This document shows, piece after piece, positions 1 to 6,488 of a stretch of DNA of 10,520 bases. The DNA lies in contig DAHVFK010000084.1 of assembly GCA_027317055.1 (NCBI GenBank), positions 1 through 10,520 on the forward strand. The letters run 5' to 3'. A model generated the notes under the pieces. It had not been told where the DNA came from and did not search any database. It was given only the letters and a program-made list of their open reading frames with translations. The stretch comes from Betaproteobacteria bacterium (GTDB lineage Bacteria > Pseudomonadota > Gammaproteobacteria > Burkholderiales > SG8-39). Position 1 is the first letter of the stretch, and each line of letters begins with the position of its first letter. The position numbers and the translations under genes are program-made.

Positions 1-353
1 ACGATTGGGCGATCGCCGACCCGGATGTGCCGAACTGGCGCAATTGGCTGGCCACGGCGCGCTCAGTCGATCCCGGATTTCCTCAGCTCGAGCGCGAGTG
101 GGACTTGAGCTTTCGCGAGGAAACGCATGCGATCGAGGCCGTTGTCGCCGGGCAGGGGATCGCGGTGTGCAGCGATCTGCTGGTCGCGCGCGAACTCGCG
201 AGCGGAGCGCTGCTGAAAGCGCACGCGCTCTCGCTGCCGGGATTCGGCTTTTACGCGCTATATCTGCGCGAGCATCCGCGTCAGCAGATCATCGAGGCGT
301 TCTGCGCCTGGCTCAACGGCCAGGCGTCCGATAGCACCGCCTCCGGCGCCTGA
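1..353 (+). CDS. LysR-family transcriptional regulator, C-terminal part (5' end outside window)
   Basis: Only the end of the substrate-binding domain is present, open from the first base in frame 3 and ending with TGA at 351-353. The visible residues include a DWAIAD start, WRNWL, an FREETHAIEAVVAGQGIAV stretch and a following segment with ASGAL. This is the layout of the last third of GcvA-type LysR effector domains, where a region rich in small residues (VAGQGIA) lines the effector pocket and the chain ends in a helix (here QIIEAFCAWLNGQA). The DNA-binding helix-turn-helix would lie upstream, outside the window. LysR regulators often act on a divergent neighbour, so the likely target is also outside, to the left. 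The gene converges on cofD with a 15-bp gap and I see no clear terminator between them. The family call is firm; the effector and target cannot be inferred. Confidence 0.8.
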   Translation, partial: DWAIADPDVPNWRNWLATARSVDPGFPQLEREWDLSFREETHAIEAVVAGQGIAVCSDLLVARELASGALLKAHALSLPGFGFYALYLREHPRQQIIEAFCAWLNGQASDSTASGA

Positions 354-368
354 GCTGCTCGCTCCCGT

Positions 369-1331
369 TCAGGCCTCCTGCAGCCTGCGCTCGCGGATCG
401 TGCGCGCGAAATCGAGCACCGTCTGCGCCAGGCGCACACGGTCCTCGAGGTTGCGCATCACGGTCTGGGCGACCACCACCTGCATGCCGCAGGCGAGGAT
501 GCCTTCGGCCTGGTCCGCGTCCGCGCCGTCGATCACGAAGCCGTCCACCAGCTTGTAGTACTCCATCGCCACCGAGCGCGCGCTCACCTCGCGCCCGAGC
601 TCGCGCATCATTTTGCCGGCGGAGCCGGTGAGCGCCTTGCCGCCGACGATCGGCGTCACCGCGATCACCGGCGCGCCGCGCTTGCGCAGCAGCTGGCGCA
701 GCCCGTTCACCTCGAGGATCGGGCGGATCGAGTGGAACGGGTTGCACGGACCGATCACCACCGCCTCGAGGTCGTTCGAGTGCAGCACGTCGAGCACCGC
801 CTCGGAAATGCGCGCGTCCTCGGCCCCCGCGTACTGGAAGCCGAGCGCCGGCGGGTCGCAGGCGAGCTCGTTGAAGTACTCCGGGAACGGCACCGCGCCG
901 TCGGCGGTCAGGACATGGGTGCGTACCGGGTCGTCGCTCATCGGCAGCACGCGCGCCTCGATCCCGAGCTGGCGGCAGAACTCGAGCGTGATCTCGGTCA
1001 GGCCGCGATCCTGGCGCAGGCCGTGCGCGCGCAGCAGCGGCGCGGCGAGCGACTTGTCGCCCAGGATCGGCCGGTCGGGGCCGCCGAGCGTCTTCAGCAT
1101 CGCGTACAGCGCGCGCGTTTCGCCCGCGGGCTCCCAGCCGCTGCTTTGACTGGCGATGCCGGCCAGTGCGTAGAGCACGCTGTCGAGATCGGGCGAGAAG
1201 GCCAGGCCGAGGTGCTCGTAGTCGTCGCCGGTGTTGACCAGCACCGCGAGGTCGCGCCCGCGCAGCCGGTACAGCCCGTCCGCGAGCTTCGCCCCGCCCA
1301 CCTGCCCGGATAGTGCTACGACGGTTCCCAA
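369..1331 (-). CDS. cofD: 2-phospho-L-lactate transferase-type CofD (coenzyme F420 biosynthesis)
   Basis: A 320-residue protein of normal CofD length. CofD transfers a phospholactyl-type group from its guanylyl-activated form to the deazaflavin FO to make F420-0. In known Gram-negative F420 producers the activated substrate can be 3-phosphoglycerate. Family landmarks in order: a glycine-rich N terminus (VALSGQVGGAKLADGL, 5-20), VNTGDDYEHLGL (32-43), FSPDLDSVLYALAG (45-58), LGDKSLA (90-96), VLPMSDDPVRT (128-138), EYF (151-153), VIGPCNPFHSIRPIL (192-206), VTPIVGGKAL (225-234), and LVDGFVID (261-268). The start is TTG; it is chosen because GGGAG lies 6 nt upstream and homology begins at once. 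No ATG occurs between the preceding gene's stop and this codon. It is the last gene of the fadH-SDR-cofD group. One oddity is Gln10 within a motif usually written GG(V/T)GGAK. No cofC/fbiD, cofE or FO-synthase gene is in the window, so an F420 role is inferred from the family. Confidence 0.88.
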   Translation of the reverse strand: MGTVVALSGQVGGAKLADGLYRLRGRDLAVLVNTGDDYEHLGLAFSPDLDSVLYALAGIASQSSGWEPAGETRALYAMLKTLGGPDRPILGDKSLAAPLLRAHGLRQDRGLTEITLEFCRQLGIEARVLPMSDDPVRTHVLTADGAVPFPEYFNELACDPPALGFQYAGAEDARISEAVLDVLHSNDLEAVVIGPCNPFHSIRPILEVNGLRQLLRKRGAPVIAVTPIVGGKALTGSAGKMMRELGREVSARSVAMEYYKLVDGFVIDGADADQAEGILACGMQVVVAQTVMRNLEDRVRLAQTVLDFARTIRERRLQEA

Positions 1332-1337
1332 TGCGCT

Positions 1338-1342
1338 CTCCC
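1338..1342 (-). promoter_or_regulatory. Ribosome binding site deciding the TTG start of cofD
   Basis: On the minus strand this reads GGGAG, followed by a 6-nt spacer (AGCGCA) and TTG at 1331-1329. No ATG or GTG in the same frame lies between the TAG stop of the SDR (1368-1370) and this TTG, so the site supports the rare start codon. Confidence 0.55.
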
Positions 1343-1367
1343 GCGAGCCGATCTGCGGGATTCTAAG

Positions 1368-2063
1368 CTAGAACTTCTCGGCCCAGGGCCGCAGGTCGGT
1401 CTCGAAGGTCCAGGCCGAGCGCGACTGCGCGTGAATGCGGTAATAAGTCTCGGCGATCGCATCCGGCGCGAGCCCCAGGTCCTCGCTTTGCGCGTCGATC
1501 CTGCCGTCGATCACCACGTGGGCGACGTGAATGCCTTTCGGGCCCAGCTCGCGCGCGATCGACTGCGCCAGCGCGCGCAGGCCGTGCTTTGCCGCGGCGA
1601 ACGCGGCGAACCGCGCCCCGCCGCGCAGCGAGGCGGTGACGCCGGTGAACAGGATCGTGCCGCGGCCGCGCGGCGCCATGCGGCGCGCGGCCTCGCGCCC
1701 GACCAGGAGACCCGCGTAGCAGCCCGCGCGCCAGACTTCCTCGAACATGTCGGCCGGCATCTCGGCGATCGGCGAGCGGTACATCGCGCCCGCGTTGAAC
1801 GCCACCACCTCGATCGGGCCCTGCTCGCGTTCGAGCCGCTCGAACAGCTCGATCACCGCGCGTTCGTCGCGCGCGTCGGCCGGCAGCGCGAGCGCCTGGC
1901 CGCCCGTCTCGACGATCGCCTCGGCCAGCCGCTCGATGCGCTCGGCGTTGCGCGCCGTGAGCGCGACTTTGAAGCCCGCGGCGGCGAAGCGCTTGCCGAG
2001 CGCGTAGCCCAGGCCTTCGCCCACGCCGACGATCAGAGCGACCGGGGGCGAGCCCGAGCTCAT
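1368..2063 (-). CDS. Short-chain dehydrogenase/reductase family protein with atypical active site
   Basis: A 231-residue Rossmann-fold protein of classical SDR size. The dinucleotide-binding turn is VGVGEGLG (12-19, fitting GxxxGxG). The strand that follows carries TARN (36-39), and FNAG (89-92) matches the NNAG motif. In the catalytic region, FTGVTASLRGG then FAAFAAAKHGLRALAQS (152-168) align with the usual S-x12-Y-x3-K layout, but Phe155 stands where the catalytic Tyr should be, Val142 where Ser should be, and the tetrad Asn position reads Gly (around 114). Only Lys159 remains. Known SDRs lacking Tyr are usually not standard oxidoreductases, so its reaction is unknown; a binding or redox-sensing role, or chemistry that does not need Tyr, is possible. 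The ATG overlaps the fadH stop as ATGA, which indicates translational coupling, and cofD follows 36 bp later. The start at 2063 is preferred over extension upstream because residues before it are fadH antisense-like low-complexity sequence. Confidence 0.82.
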   Translation of the reverse strand: MSSGSPPVALIVGVGEGLGYALGKRFAAAGFKVALTARNAERIERLAEAIVETGGQALALPADARDERAVIELFERLEREQGPIEVVAFNAGAMYRSPIAEMPADMFEEVWRAGCYAGLLVGREAARRMAPRGRGTILFTGVTASLRGGARFAAFAAAKHGLRALAQSIARELGPKGIHVAHVVIDGRIDAQSEDLGLAPDAIAETYYRIHAQSRSAWTFETDLRPWAEKF

Positions 2064-4036
2064 AGCCGCGCCGCGAGCTCCGCGCCCTCGAGCATCGCGC
2101 GCTTGGCGTCGAGCTCGCCCGCCTCGCGCGCGCCGCCGATCACGTGCGGCGCCTCGATCGCGCGCCGCGACACCTGGCCCGCGCACAGGATCACGGTGTC
2201 GGCCGGCACGAGCTGTTCCTTGCCGTCGAGCGCGATGTGAAGGCCCGCATCGTCGATCCTGCGGTACTCGACCCCTTTGAGCATCTTCACTCCGTTTCTC
2301 GCCAGCTCGGCGCGGTGCACCCAGCCGGTGGTCTTGCCGAGCGTGTCGCCGAACGGCGTGCTCGAGCGCTTGAGCATCGTGATGCGGTGCGCGGGCGCCG
2401 CCGGGGCGGGCTGCGAGAGGCTTCCCGAAGGTGAAATACCCCAGTGCGAAAGGAAGGCCTGCGGGTCGAGCGTCGCGCGGCTCGAGCGCTCGAGCAGGTA
2501 CAGCGCGACGTCGAAGCCGATCCCGCCCATGCCGATGATCGCGACCTTCTCGCCCACCTCGGCGCGGCCCGCGAGCACGTCGGCGTAGCCGACCACGCTC
2601 GGGTGCTCGAGGCCGGGGATTGCGGGCCGGCGCGCATCGACCCCTGTGGCGAGCACAACCTCGTCATAGTTTTTCAGCGTATCGGAAGAGGGAATCGTAT
2701 TGAGCATCACCTCCACGCCCGCCCGGCGCAGGCGCTCGGCGAAGTAGGCCACCGACTCGGCGAACTCCTGCTTGCCGGGGATCTTCTTCGCCAGGTTGAA
2801 CTGGCCGCCGAGCTGTGCGTCCTTCTCGTACAGCGTCACCGCGTGGCCGCGCTCGGCGGCGATCGCGGCGAAGCACAGGCCGGCAGGTCCGCCGCCGATA
2901 ACCGCGATATTTTTCCTGTTCGATGTTTTTTCGAAAACCAGCTTCGTCTCGCGTCCGGCGCGCGGGTTGACCAGGCAGGAGGCGAAGCGCCCGACGAAGA
3001 TGTGGTCGAGACAGGCCTGGTTGCAGGCGATGCAGATGTTGATCGCGGCGCGGTCGCCCGCTTTCGCCTTGTTCGCGAACTCGGCGTCGGCCAGCAGCGC
3101 ACGCGCGAGCGAGACCATGTCCGCGTCGCCGCGCGCGAGGATCTGCTCGCCCACTTCGGGCGCGTTGATCCGGTTCGAGGCGATCAGCGGGATCTTCACC
3201 GCGTTCCTCAGGCGCCGCGTGGCCCAGGCGAAGCCGCCGCGCGGCACCGCCTGCGAAATCGTCGGGATGCGCGCCTCGTGCCAGCCGATGCCGGTGTTGA
3301 GCAGCGACGCGCCGGCGGCTTCGACGCCCTTGGCGAGCTGCACGATCTCCTCGCCCGGGAGGCCGCCCTCGACCAGCTCGAGCGCCGAGATGCGGTAGAC
3401 GAGGATGAAATCGGCCCCGACCGCGGCGCGCGTGCGGCGCACCGCCTCGAGCGCGAAGCGCATGCGGTTCGCGAGGCTGCCGCCCCAGTCGTCGGCGCGC
3501 TGGTTGGTGCGTGGGGCGAGGAACTGCGTGATCAGGTAGCCCTCCGAGCCCATCACCTCGACCCCGTCGTAGCCCGCCTCGCGCGCGAGCGCGGCGCTGG
3601 CGCCGAACGCGTCCAGCGTGCGCTCGATCTCGGCCGCGGTCATCTCGCGCGGCACGATCGGGTTGATCGGCGATTTGAGCGCCGAGGGCGCGACGATCGC
3701 CGGGTGCTTGCCGTAGCGCCCGGCGTGCAGCAGCTGCAGGCAGATGCGCCCGCCCGCCTCGTGCACCGCGCGCGTGATGACCTTGTGCCGGTCGCGGTCG
3801 GCGCCGCTCGCCATCATCGCCGGGTGCGGGCCGAGGTTGCCGGCCGCGTCGGGCGAGAAGCCGCCGGTCACCATCAGCGCCGCGCCGCCGCGCGCGCGCT
3901 CGGCGTAGAACGCCGCCAGGCGCTGCATGCCGTCGGGCCGCTCCTCCAGCCCGGTGTGCATCGAGCCCATCATGATGCGGTTGGGCAACGTCACGTGCCC
4001 GAGGTCAAGCGGTCGAAAGAGATGGGGATAGCTCAT
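2060..4036 (-). CDS. fadH: 2,4-dienoyl-CoA reductase, FadH type (FMN, FAD and 4Fe-4S)
   Basis: A 658-residue protein close in length to E. coli FadH. FadH reduces 2,4-dienoyl-CoA intermediates with NADPH during beta-oxidation of unsaturated fatty acids. The N-terminal TIM barrel of the old-yellow-enzyme family spans about 1-330 and opens with SYPHLFRPLDLG and GSMHTGLEE. Tyr167 (GSEGYLI) and His253 (GWHEARIP) match the catalytic Tyr and His of E. coli FadH. The cluster motif is C335-x2-C338-x3-C342-x11-C354. The FAD-binding turn is GGGPAG (381-386), the second dinucleotide site is GMGGIG (502-507), and GKTTGWVHR (568-576) is a FadH signature. All key residues are intact. The start is fixed by family alignment, but the ATG directly abuts a palindromic repeat and has no usual Shine-Dalgarno. 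GC content dips locally near 2640-2720 and 2905-2945, in interdomain linker regions. A related enoate or nitro reductase specificity cannot be excluded. Confidence 0.92.
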   Translation of the reverse strand: MSYPHLFRPLDLGHVTLPNRIMMGSMHTGLEERPDGMQRLAAFYAERARGGAALMVTGGFSPDAAGNLGPHPAMMASGADRDRHKVITRAVHEAGGRICLQLLHAGRYGKHPAIVAPSALKSPINPIVPREMTAAEIERTLDAFGASAALAREAGYDGVEVMGSEGYLITQFLAPRTNQRADDWGGSLANRMRFALEAVRRTRAAVGADFILVYRISALELVEGGLPGEEIVQLAKGVEAAGASLLNTGIGWHEARIPTISQAVPRGGFAWATRRLRNAVKIPLIASNRINAPEVGEQILARGDADMVSLARALLADAEFANKAKAGDRAAINICIACNQACLDHIFVGRFASCLVNPRAGRETKLVFEKTSNRKNIAVIGGGPAGLCFAAIAAERGHAVTLYEKDAQLGGQFNLAKKIPGKQEFAESVAYFAERLRRAGVEVMLNTIPSSDTLKNYDEVVLATGVDARRPAIPGLEHPSVVGYADVLAGRAEVGEKVAIIGMGGIGFDVALYLLERSSRATLDPQAFLSHWGISPSGSLSQPAPAAPAHRITMLKRSSTPFGDTLGKTTGWVHRAELARNGVKMLKGVEYRRIDDAGLHIALDGKEQLVPADTVILCAGQVSRRAIEAPHVIGGAREAGELDAKRAMLEGAELAARL

Positions 4037-4094
4037 AAATAGGGACAGACCCTATTTTTCAACATGGCGAAAAAATGGGGTCTGTCCCTATTTT
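4037..4094. repeat. REP/MITE-like palindromic element made of two inverted hairpin units
   Basis: AT-rich island in high-GC DNA. The left unit (4037-4057) is an 8-bp perfect stem, AAATAGGG with CCCTATTT, around the loop ACAGA. The right unit (4072-4094) is a 9-bp stem with one G-T pair around the loop TCTGT. The two units are also inverted copies of each other, so arms 4037-4060 and 4069-4094 can form one long hairpin with an 8-nt loop (4061-4068), differing by one base and one 1-nt length change. The core GGGACAGACCC resembles short palindromes that recur in betaproteobacterial genomes near REP-associated tyrosine transposases; that link is from memory and no transposase is in the window. 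The element supplies the TAA stop of the EamA gene and ends at the base before the fadH ATG. It could act as a transcript-stabilising or attenuating hairpin; it lacks a long U-tract, so I do not call it a terminator. Confidence 0.8.
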
Positions 4095-4947
4095 AGCCGC
4101 GAGTCACGAGTACCGTCCCGGCAACGATCAAAATACCTCCGCCGAGCATGCCGCCGGGCAATGTTTCACCGAGGAACAGCCAGCCCCACAGCACGCCGAA
4201 CGGCGGGATGAGGAAGGTGACGGTCAGCGCGCGCGTCGCGCCGACGTCGGCGATCAGGCGGAAATATATGAGGAACGCGACCGCGCTCGCGAGCAGCGCG
4301 ACCGCGAGTACGTTGCCGACCACGAGCGCCGAGGGCGGGGCCGGCAGCGGCGCGAGCAGCAGCAGCGGCGCGAGCACCGCGGCCGCCGCGAGCTGCTGGC
4401 CGGCGGCGACGCCGCGCGAGGGCACGCCCTGACCCCAGCGCCGAACGAGAACGCCGGTCAGGCCGTAGCCCGCGCAGGCGCCGAGCGCCGCCGCGATCGG
4501 AGCGTAGAACGCCGTGGCGGTCTGCAGCCCCTCGGGCCGGGCGATGAGCGCGACACCGGCCGCCCCGAGCGCGAGTCCGGCAAGCTTACGTGCCGTCACC
4601 CGTTCGGTTCCAAACAGCGCGCCGAACAGCATGCCGAACATGGGCGAGGTCGCGTTGACGATCGCCAGCAGCGAGGCCGGCAGGTGGATCGCCGCGTAGG
4701 CGTAGAGCGCGAACGGGATCGCCGAATTGACCGTGCCCACCGCGAGGTAGTAGCGCCAGTGCCGGCTCAAGCCCGCATCGAAGCCCGCCAGCCGGAACCA
4801 GGCCAGCAGCGCGACGCCGCCCAGCAGCACGCGCAGCTCGGCGGTCCAGATCGCGCCGAGCGAGGGCGCGACCACGCGCGTGAAGATGAATGACGCGCCC
4901 CAGATCGCCGCGAGCGCGATCAGGCGCAGGTAATCAGCGGTTTTCAT
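4093..4947 (-). CDS. EamA/DMT-superfamily inner-membrane transporter
   Basis: A 284-residue, very hydrophobic protein with about ten predicted membrane segments arranged as two EamA repeats. The first repeat starts at ALAAIWGASFIFTR (11-24), and its last helix is LAGLALGAAGVALIARP (122-138). The second starts near 147 and includes the typical IPPFGVLWGWLFLGE (247-261) and a final helix LIVAGTVLV (273-281). EamA permeases export or exchange small metabolites such as amino acids or sugars; the substrate cannot be read from sequence. The start at 4947 is chosen because AGGA lies 8 nt upstream on the minus strand; the alternative ATG at 4956 follows AGG directly with no spacing. The TAA stop falls in the outer arm of the palindromic repeat at 4037-4094. 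It is divergent from the alkA-type gene and upstream of fadH, but the repeat may separate their expression. Confidence 0.88.
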   Translation of the reverse strand: MKTADYLRLIALAAIWGASFIFTRVVAPSLGAIWTAELRVLLGGVALLAWFRLAGFDAGLSRHWRYYLAVGTVNSAIPFALYAYAAIHLPASLLAIVNATSPMFGMLFGALFGTERVTARKLAGLALGAAGVALIARPEGLQTATAFYAPIAAALGACAGYGLTGVLVRRWGQGVPSRGVAAGQQLAAAAVLAPLLLLAPLPAPPSALVVGNVLAVALLASAVAFLIYFRLIADVGATRALTVTFLIPPFGVLWGWLFLGETLPGGMLGGGILIVAGTVLVTRG

Positions 4948-5039
4948 GCGCGCCATCCTAACCGGCGCGCGCGCCGGGCCGGATTCCCATGTCCGAAAAC
5001 GGCGAGTATGCGGCCGCAAGCCGATCCATAATGGCCCCC
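4948..5039. promoter_or_regulatory. Divergent intergenic region between the EamA gene and the Ada-AlkA gene
   Basis: Both genes must start transcription here unless promoters lie inside coding DNA. On the plus strand a -10-like CATAAT sits at 5027-5032, only 7 nt before the ATG at 5040, which would place the transcription start at or next to the codon. I see no convincing -35. A perfect 16-bp palindrome CCGGCGCGCGCGCCGG lies at 4962-4977, between the EamA ribosome binding site and the rest; it may be an operator, a transcript hairpin or chance in GC-rich DNA. No match to the E. coli Ada box is evident. Regulation by methylated Ada-type protein is therefore inferred only from the adjacent gene. 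Confidence 0.35.
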
Positions 5040-6488
5040 ATGCGGCTCGACCCGACCACCTGCTACCGCGCCTTGCGCGCGCGCGACGCGCGCTTCGACG
5101 GGCGTTTTTTCGTCGCGGTGTCCTCCACTCGCATCTACTGCCGCCCGGTGTGCACGGTGCGCCCGCCGCGGCGCGAGAACTGCCGCTATTACCCGAGCGC
5201 CGCGGCCGCCGAGGCCGCCGGCTACCGGCCGTGCCTGCGCTGCCGGCCGGAGCTCGCGCCGGGCAACGCGACGATCGACGCGGTGCAGCGCACCGCGCGC
5301 GCCGCGGCGCTGCTGATCGAGGCCGGCAGCGTGAACGACGAGGGCATCGAGGCCGCGGCCGAGCGCCTGGGCGTCACCGACCGGCACTTGCGGCGCGCGT
5401 TCCAGTCCGAGTTCGGCGTCTCCCCGGTCGCGTTCGCGCAGACGCAGCGCCTGCTGCTCGCGAAGCAGCTGCTCACCGACACGCGCATGCCGGTGACCGA
5501 GGTCGCGTTCGCGAGCGGCTTCGGCAGCGTGCGGCGCTTCAACGCGCTGTTCCGCGAGCGCTACCGGCTGCGCCCGCGCGAGCTGCGCAAGGCGTCGCTG
5601 CCGGCCGCGGCGGGCGATGCGCTCGCCTTCGAGCTCGGCTACCGTCCGCCCTACGACTGGCGCGCGATCGCGGGCTTTCTCGGCGCGCGCGCGGTCGCGG
5701 GGGTCGAGGCCTGCGACGCGACGGCGTACCGCCGCACCGTGCGCATTTGGAGCGGCGCGGCGTGGCACAGCGGCTGGATCGAGATCGCGCCGGCCCGGAA
5801 CAAGCCCGCGCTGCGGGTGAGCGTGGCGGCCTCGCTCGGCAAGGCGCTGCCGCCGGTGCTCGCGCGGGTCAAGACGCTGATGGACCTCGCCTGCCATCCG
5901 GTCGAGGTCGCGCGCGCGCTCGGCCCGCTCGCGGCGCGCCGCCCCGGCATGCGCGTGCCGGGCGCGTTCGACGGCTTCGAGATCGCGCTGCGCGCGATCC
6001 TCGGCCAGCAAGTGAGCGTCGCCGCGGCGCGCACGCTCGCGGGGCGCATCGCCGAAGCGTTCGGAGATTCGCTCGAGACGCCGTTTGATTCGCTGAAAAC
6101 GCTTTTTCCGTCCGCCGGCCGGATCGCGACGTTGCCGTACCAGAGAATTGCAAGACTTGGAGTGCCGGCGGCGCGCGCGCGCTCGATCCTGGCGCTCGCG
6201 CGCGCGGTCGCCGGCGGCGAGCTCGATCTCGCGCCCGGCGCCGAGGTCGAGCCGACGCTCGCAAAGCTGCGCGCGCTGCCCGGCGTGGGGGAGTGGACCG
6301 CGCAATACGTCGCGCTGCGCGCGCTCGCCTGGCCGGACGCTTTCCCGCACACCGACTACGGCGTGATGAAGGCGCTGAAGCTCACCGACCCGAAGCGCGT
6401 GCTCGCCGCGGCGGAGCGCTGGCGGCCATGGCGCGCCTACGCGGTGATGCACCTGTGGCAATCGCTCGCGAAAGGAGACAGGAAATGA
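5040..6488 (+). CDS. alkA: Ada-like methyl-phosphotriester sensor / AraC HTH fused to AlkA DNA glycosylase
   Basis: A 482-residue three-part protein for alkylation repair. Residues 1-75 form the Ada metal-binding domain: Cys34 (in YCRPVC) is the expected methyl acceptor from DNA phosphotriesters, with Cys38, Cys65 and Cys68 as the other zinc ligands. Residues about 85-185 are an AraC-type DNA-binding region (RHLRRAFQSEFGVSP; VAFASGFGSVRRFNALFR). From about 195 comes the AlkA N-terminal domain (LGYRPPYDW), then the HhH-GPD glycosylase with hairpin LPGVGEWTAQ (413-422), catalytic Asp439 in HTDYGVMKAL, and WRPWRAYAVMHLW (461-473). Its predicted role is to excise 3-methyladenine-type bases and to activate its own operon once methylated. 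Starts at 5031 and 4989 are also open; 5040 best fits family N termini (RLDPTTCYRALRARDARFDG), though none has a good Shine-Dalgarno. A patch of lower GC and less biased codons covers about 6060-6150. The stop overlaps the ogt start as ATGA. Confidence 0.9.
   Translation: MRLDPTTCYRALRARDARFDGRFFVAVSSTRIYCRPVCTVRPPRRENCRYYPSAAAAEAAGYRPCLRCRPELAPGNATIDAVQRTARAAALLIEAGSVNDEGIEAAAERLGVTDRHLRRAFQSEFGVSPVAFAQTQRLLLAKQLLTDTRMPVTEVAFASGFGSVRRFNALFRERYRLRPRELRKASLPAAAGDALAFELGYRPPYDWRAIAGFLGARAVAGVEACDATAYRRTVRIWSGAAWHSGWIEIAPARNKPALRVSVAASLGKALPPVLARVKTLMDLACHPVEVARALGPLAARRPGMRVPGAFDGFEIALRAILGQQVSVAAARTLAGRIAEAFGDSLETPFDSLKTLFPSAGRIATLPYQRIARLGVPAARARSILALARAVAGGELDLAPGAEVEPTLAKLRALPGVGEWTAQYVALRALAWPDAFPHTDYGVMKALKLTDPKRVLAAAERWRPWRAYAVMHLWQSLAKGDRK

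Noticed and set aside
320..400. Possible bidirectional terminator between the LysR gene and cofD.
   Set aside because: Only short GC stems such as CAGGC/GCCTG are seen, with no T-tract on either strand.
2444..4042. Long plus-strand open frame (532 codons) opposite fadH, with similar long frames at 1431-2240, 4944-6461 (minus) and 7814-9211.
   Set aside because: Their residues are Arg/Ala/His-rich with no family motifs, and each lies opposite a gene with clear catalytic residues. High-GC codon bias produces such antisense frames.
4036..4062. A TTGAAA -35-like box in the palindromic repeat on the minus strand as a fadH promoter.
   Set aside because: With 17-nt spacing its -10 would be TTTATG on top of the fadH start codon, so transcription would begin inside the gene.
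4948..5019. A longer EamA protein starting at 5019, with 24 extra residues.
   Set aside because: The extra part is polar and Arg-rich, unlike EamA N termini, while the ATG at 4947 has AGGA 8 nt upstream.
4989..5039. Longer starts (4989 or 5031) for the Ada-AlkA gene.
   Set aside because: The added residues do not match family N termini. This is a preference, not a proof, since no start here has a good Shine-Dalgarno.
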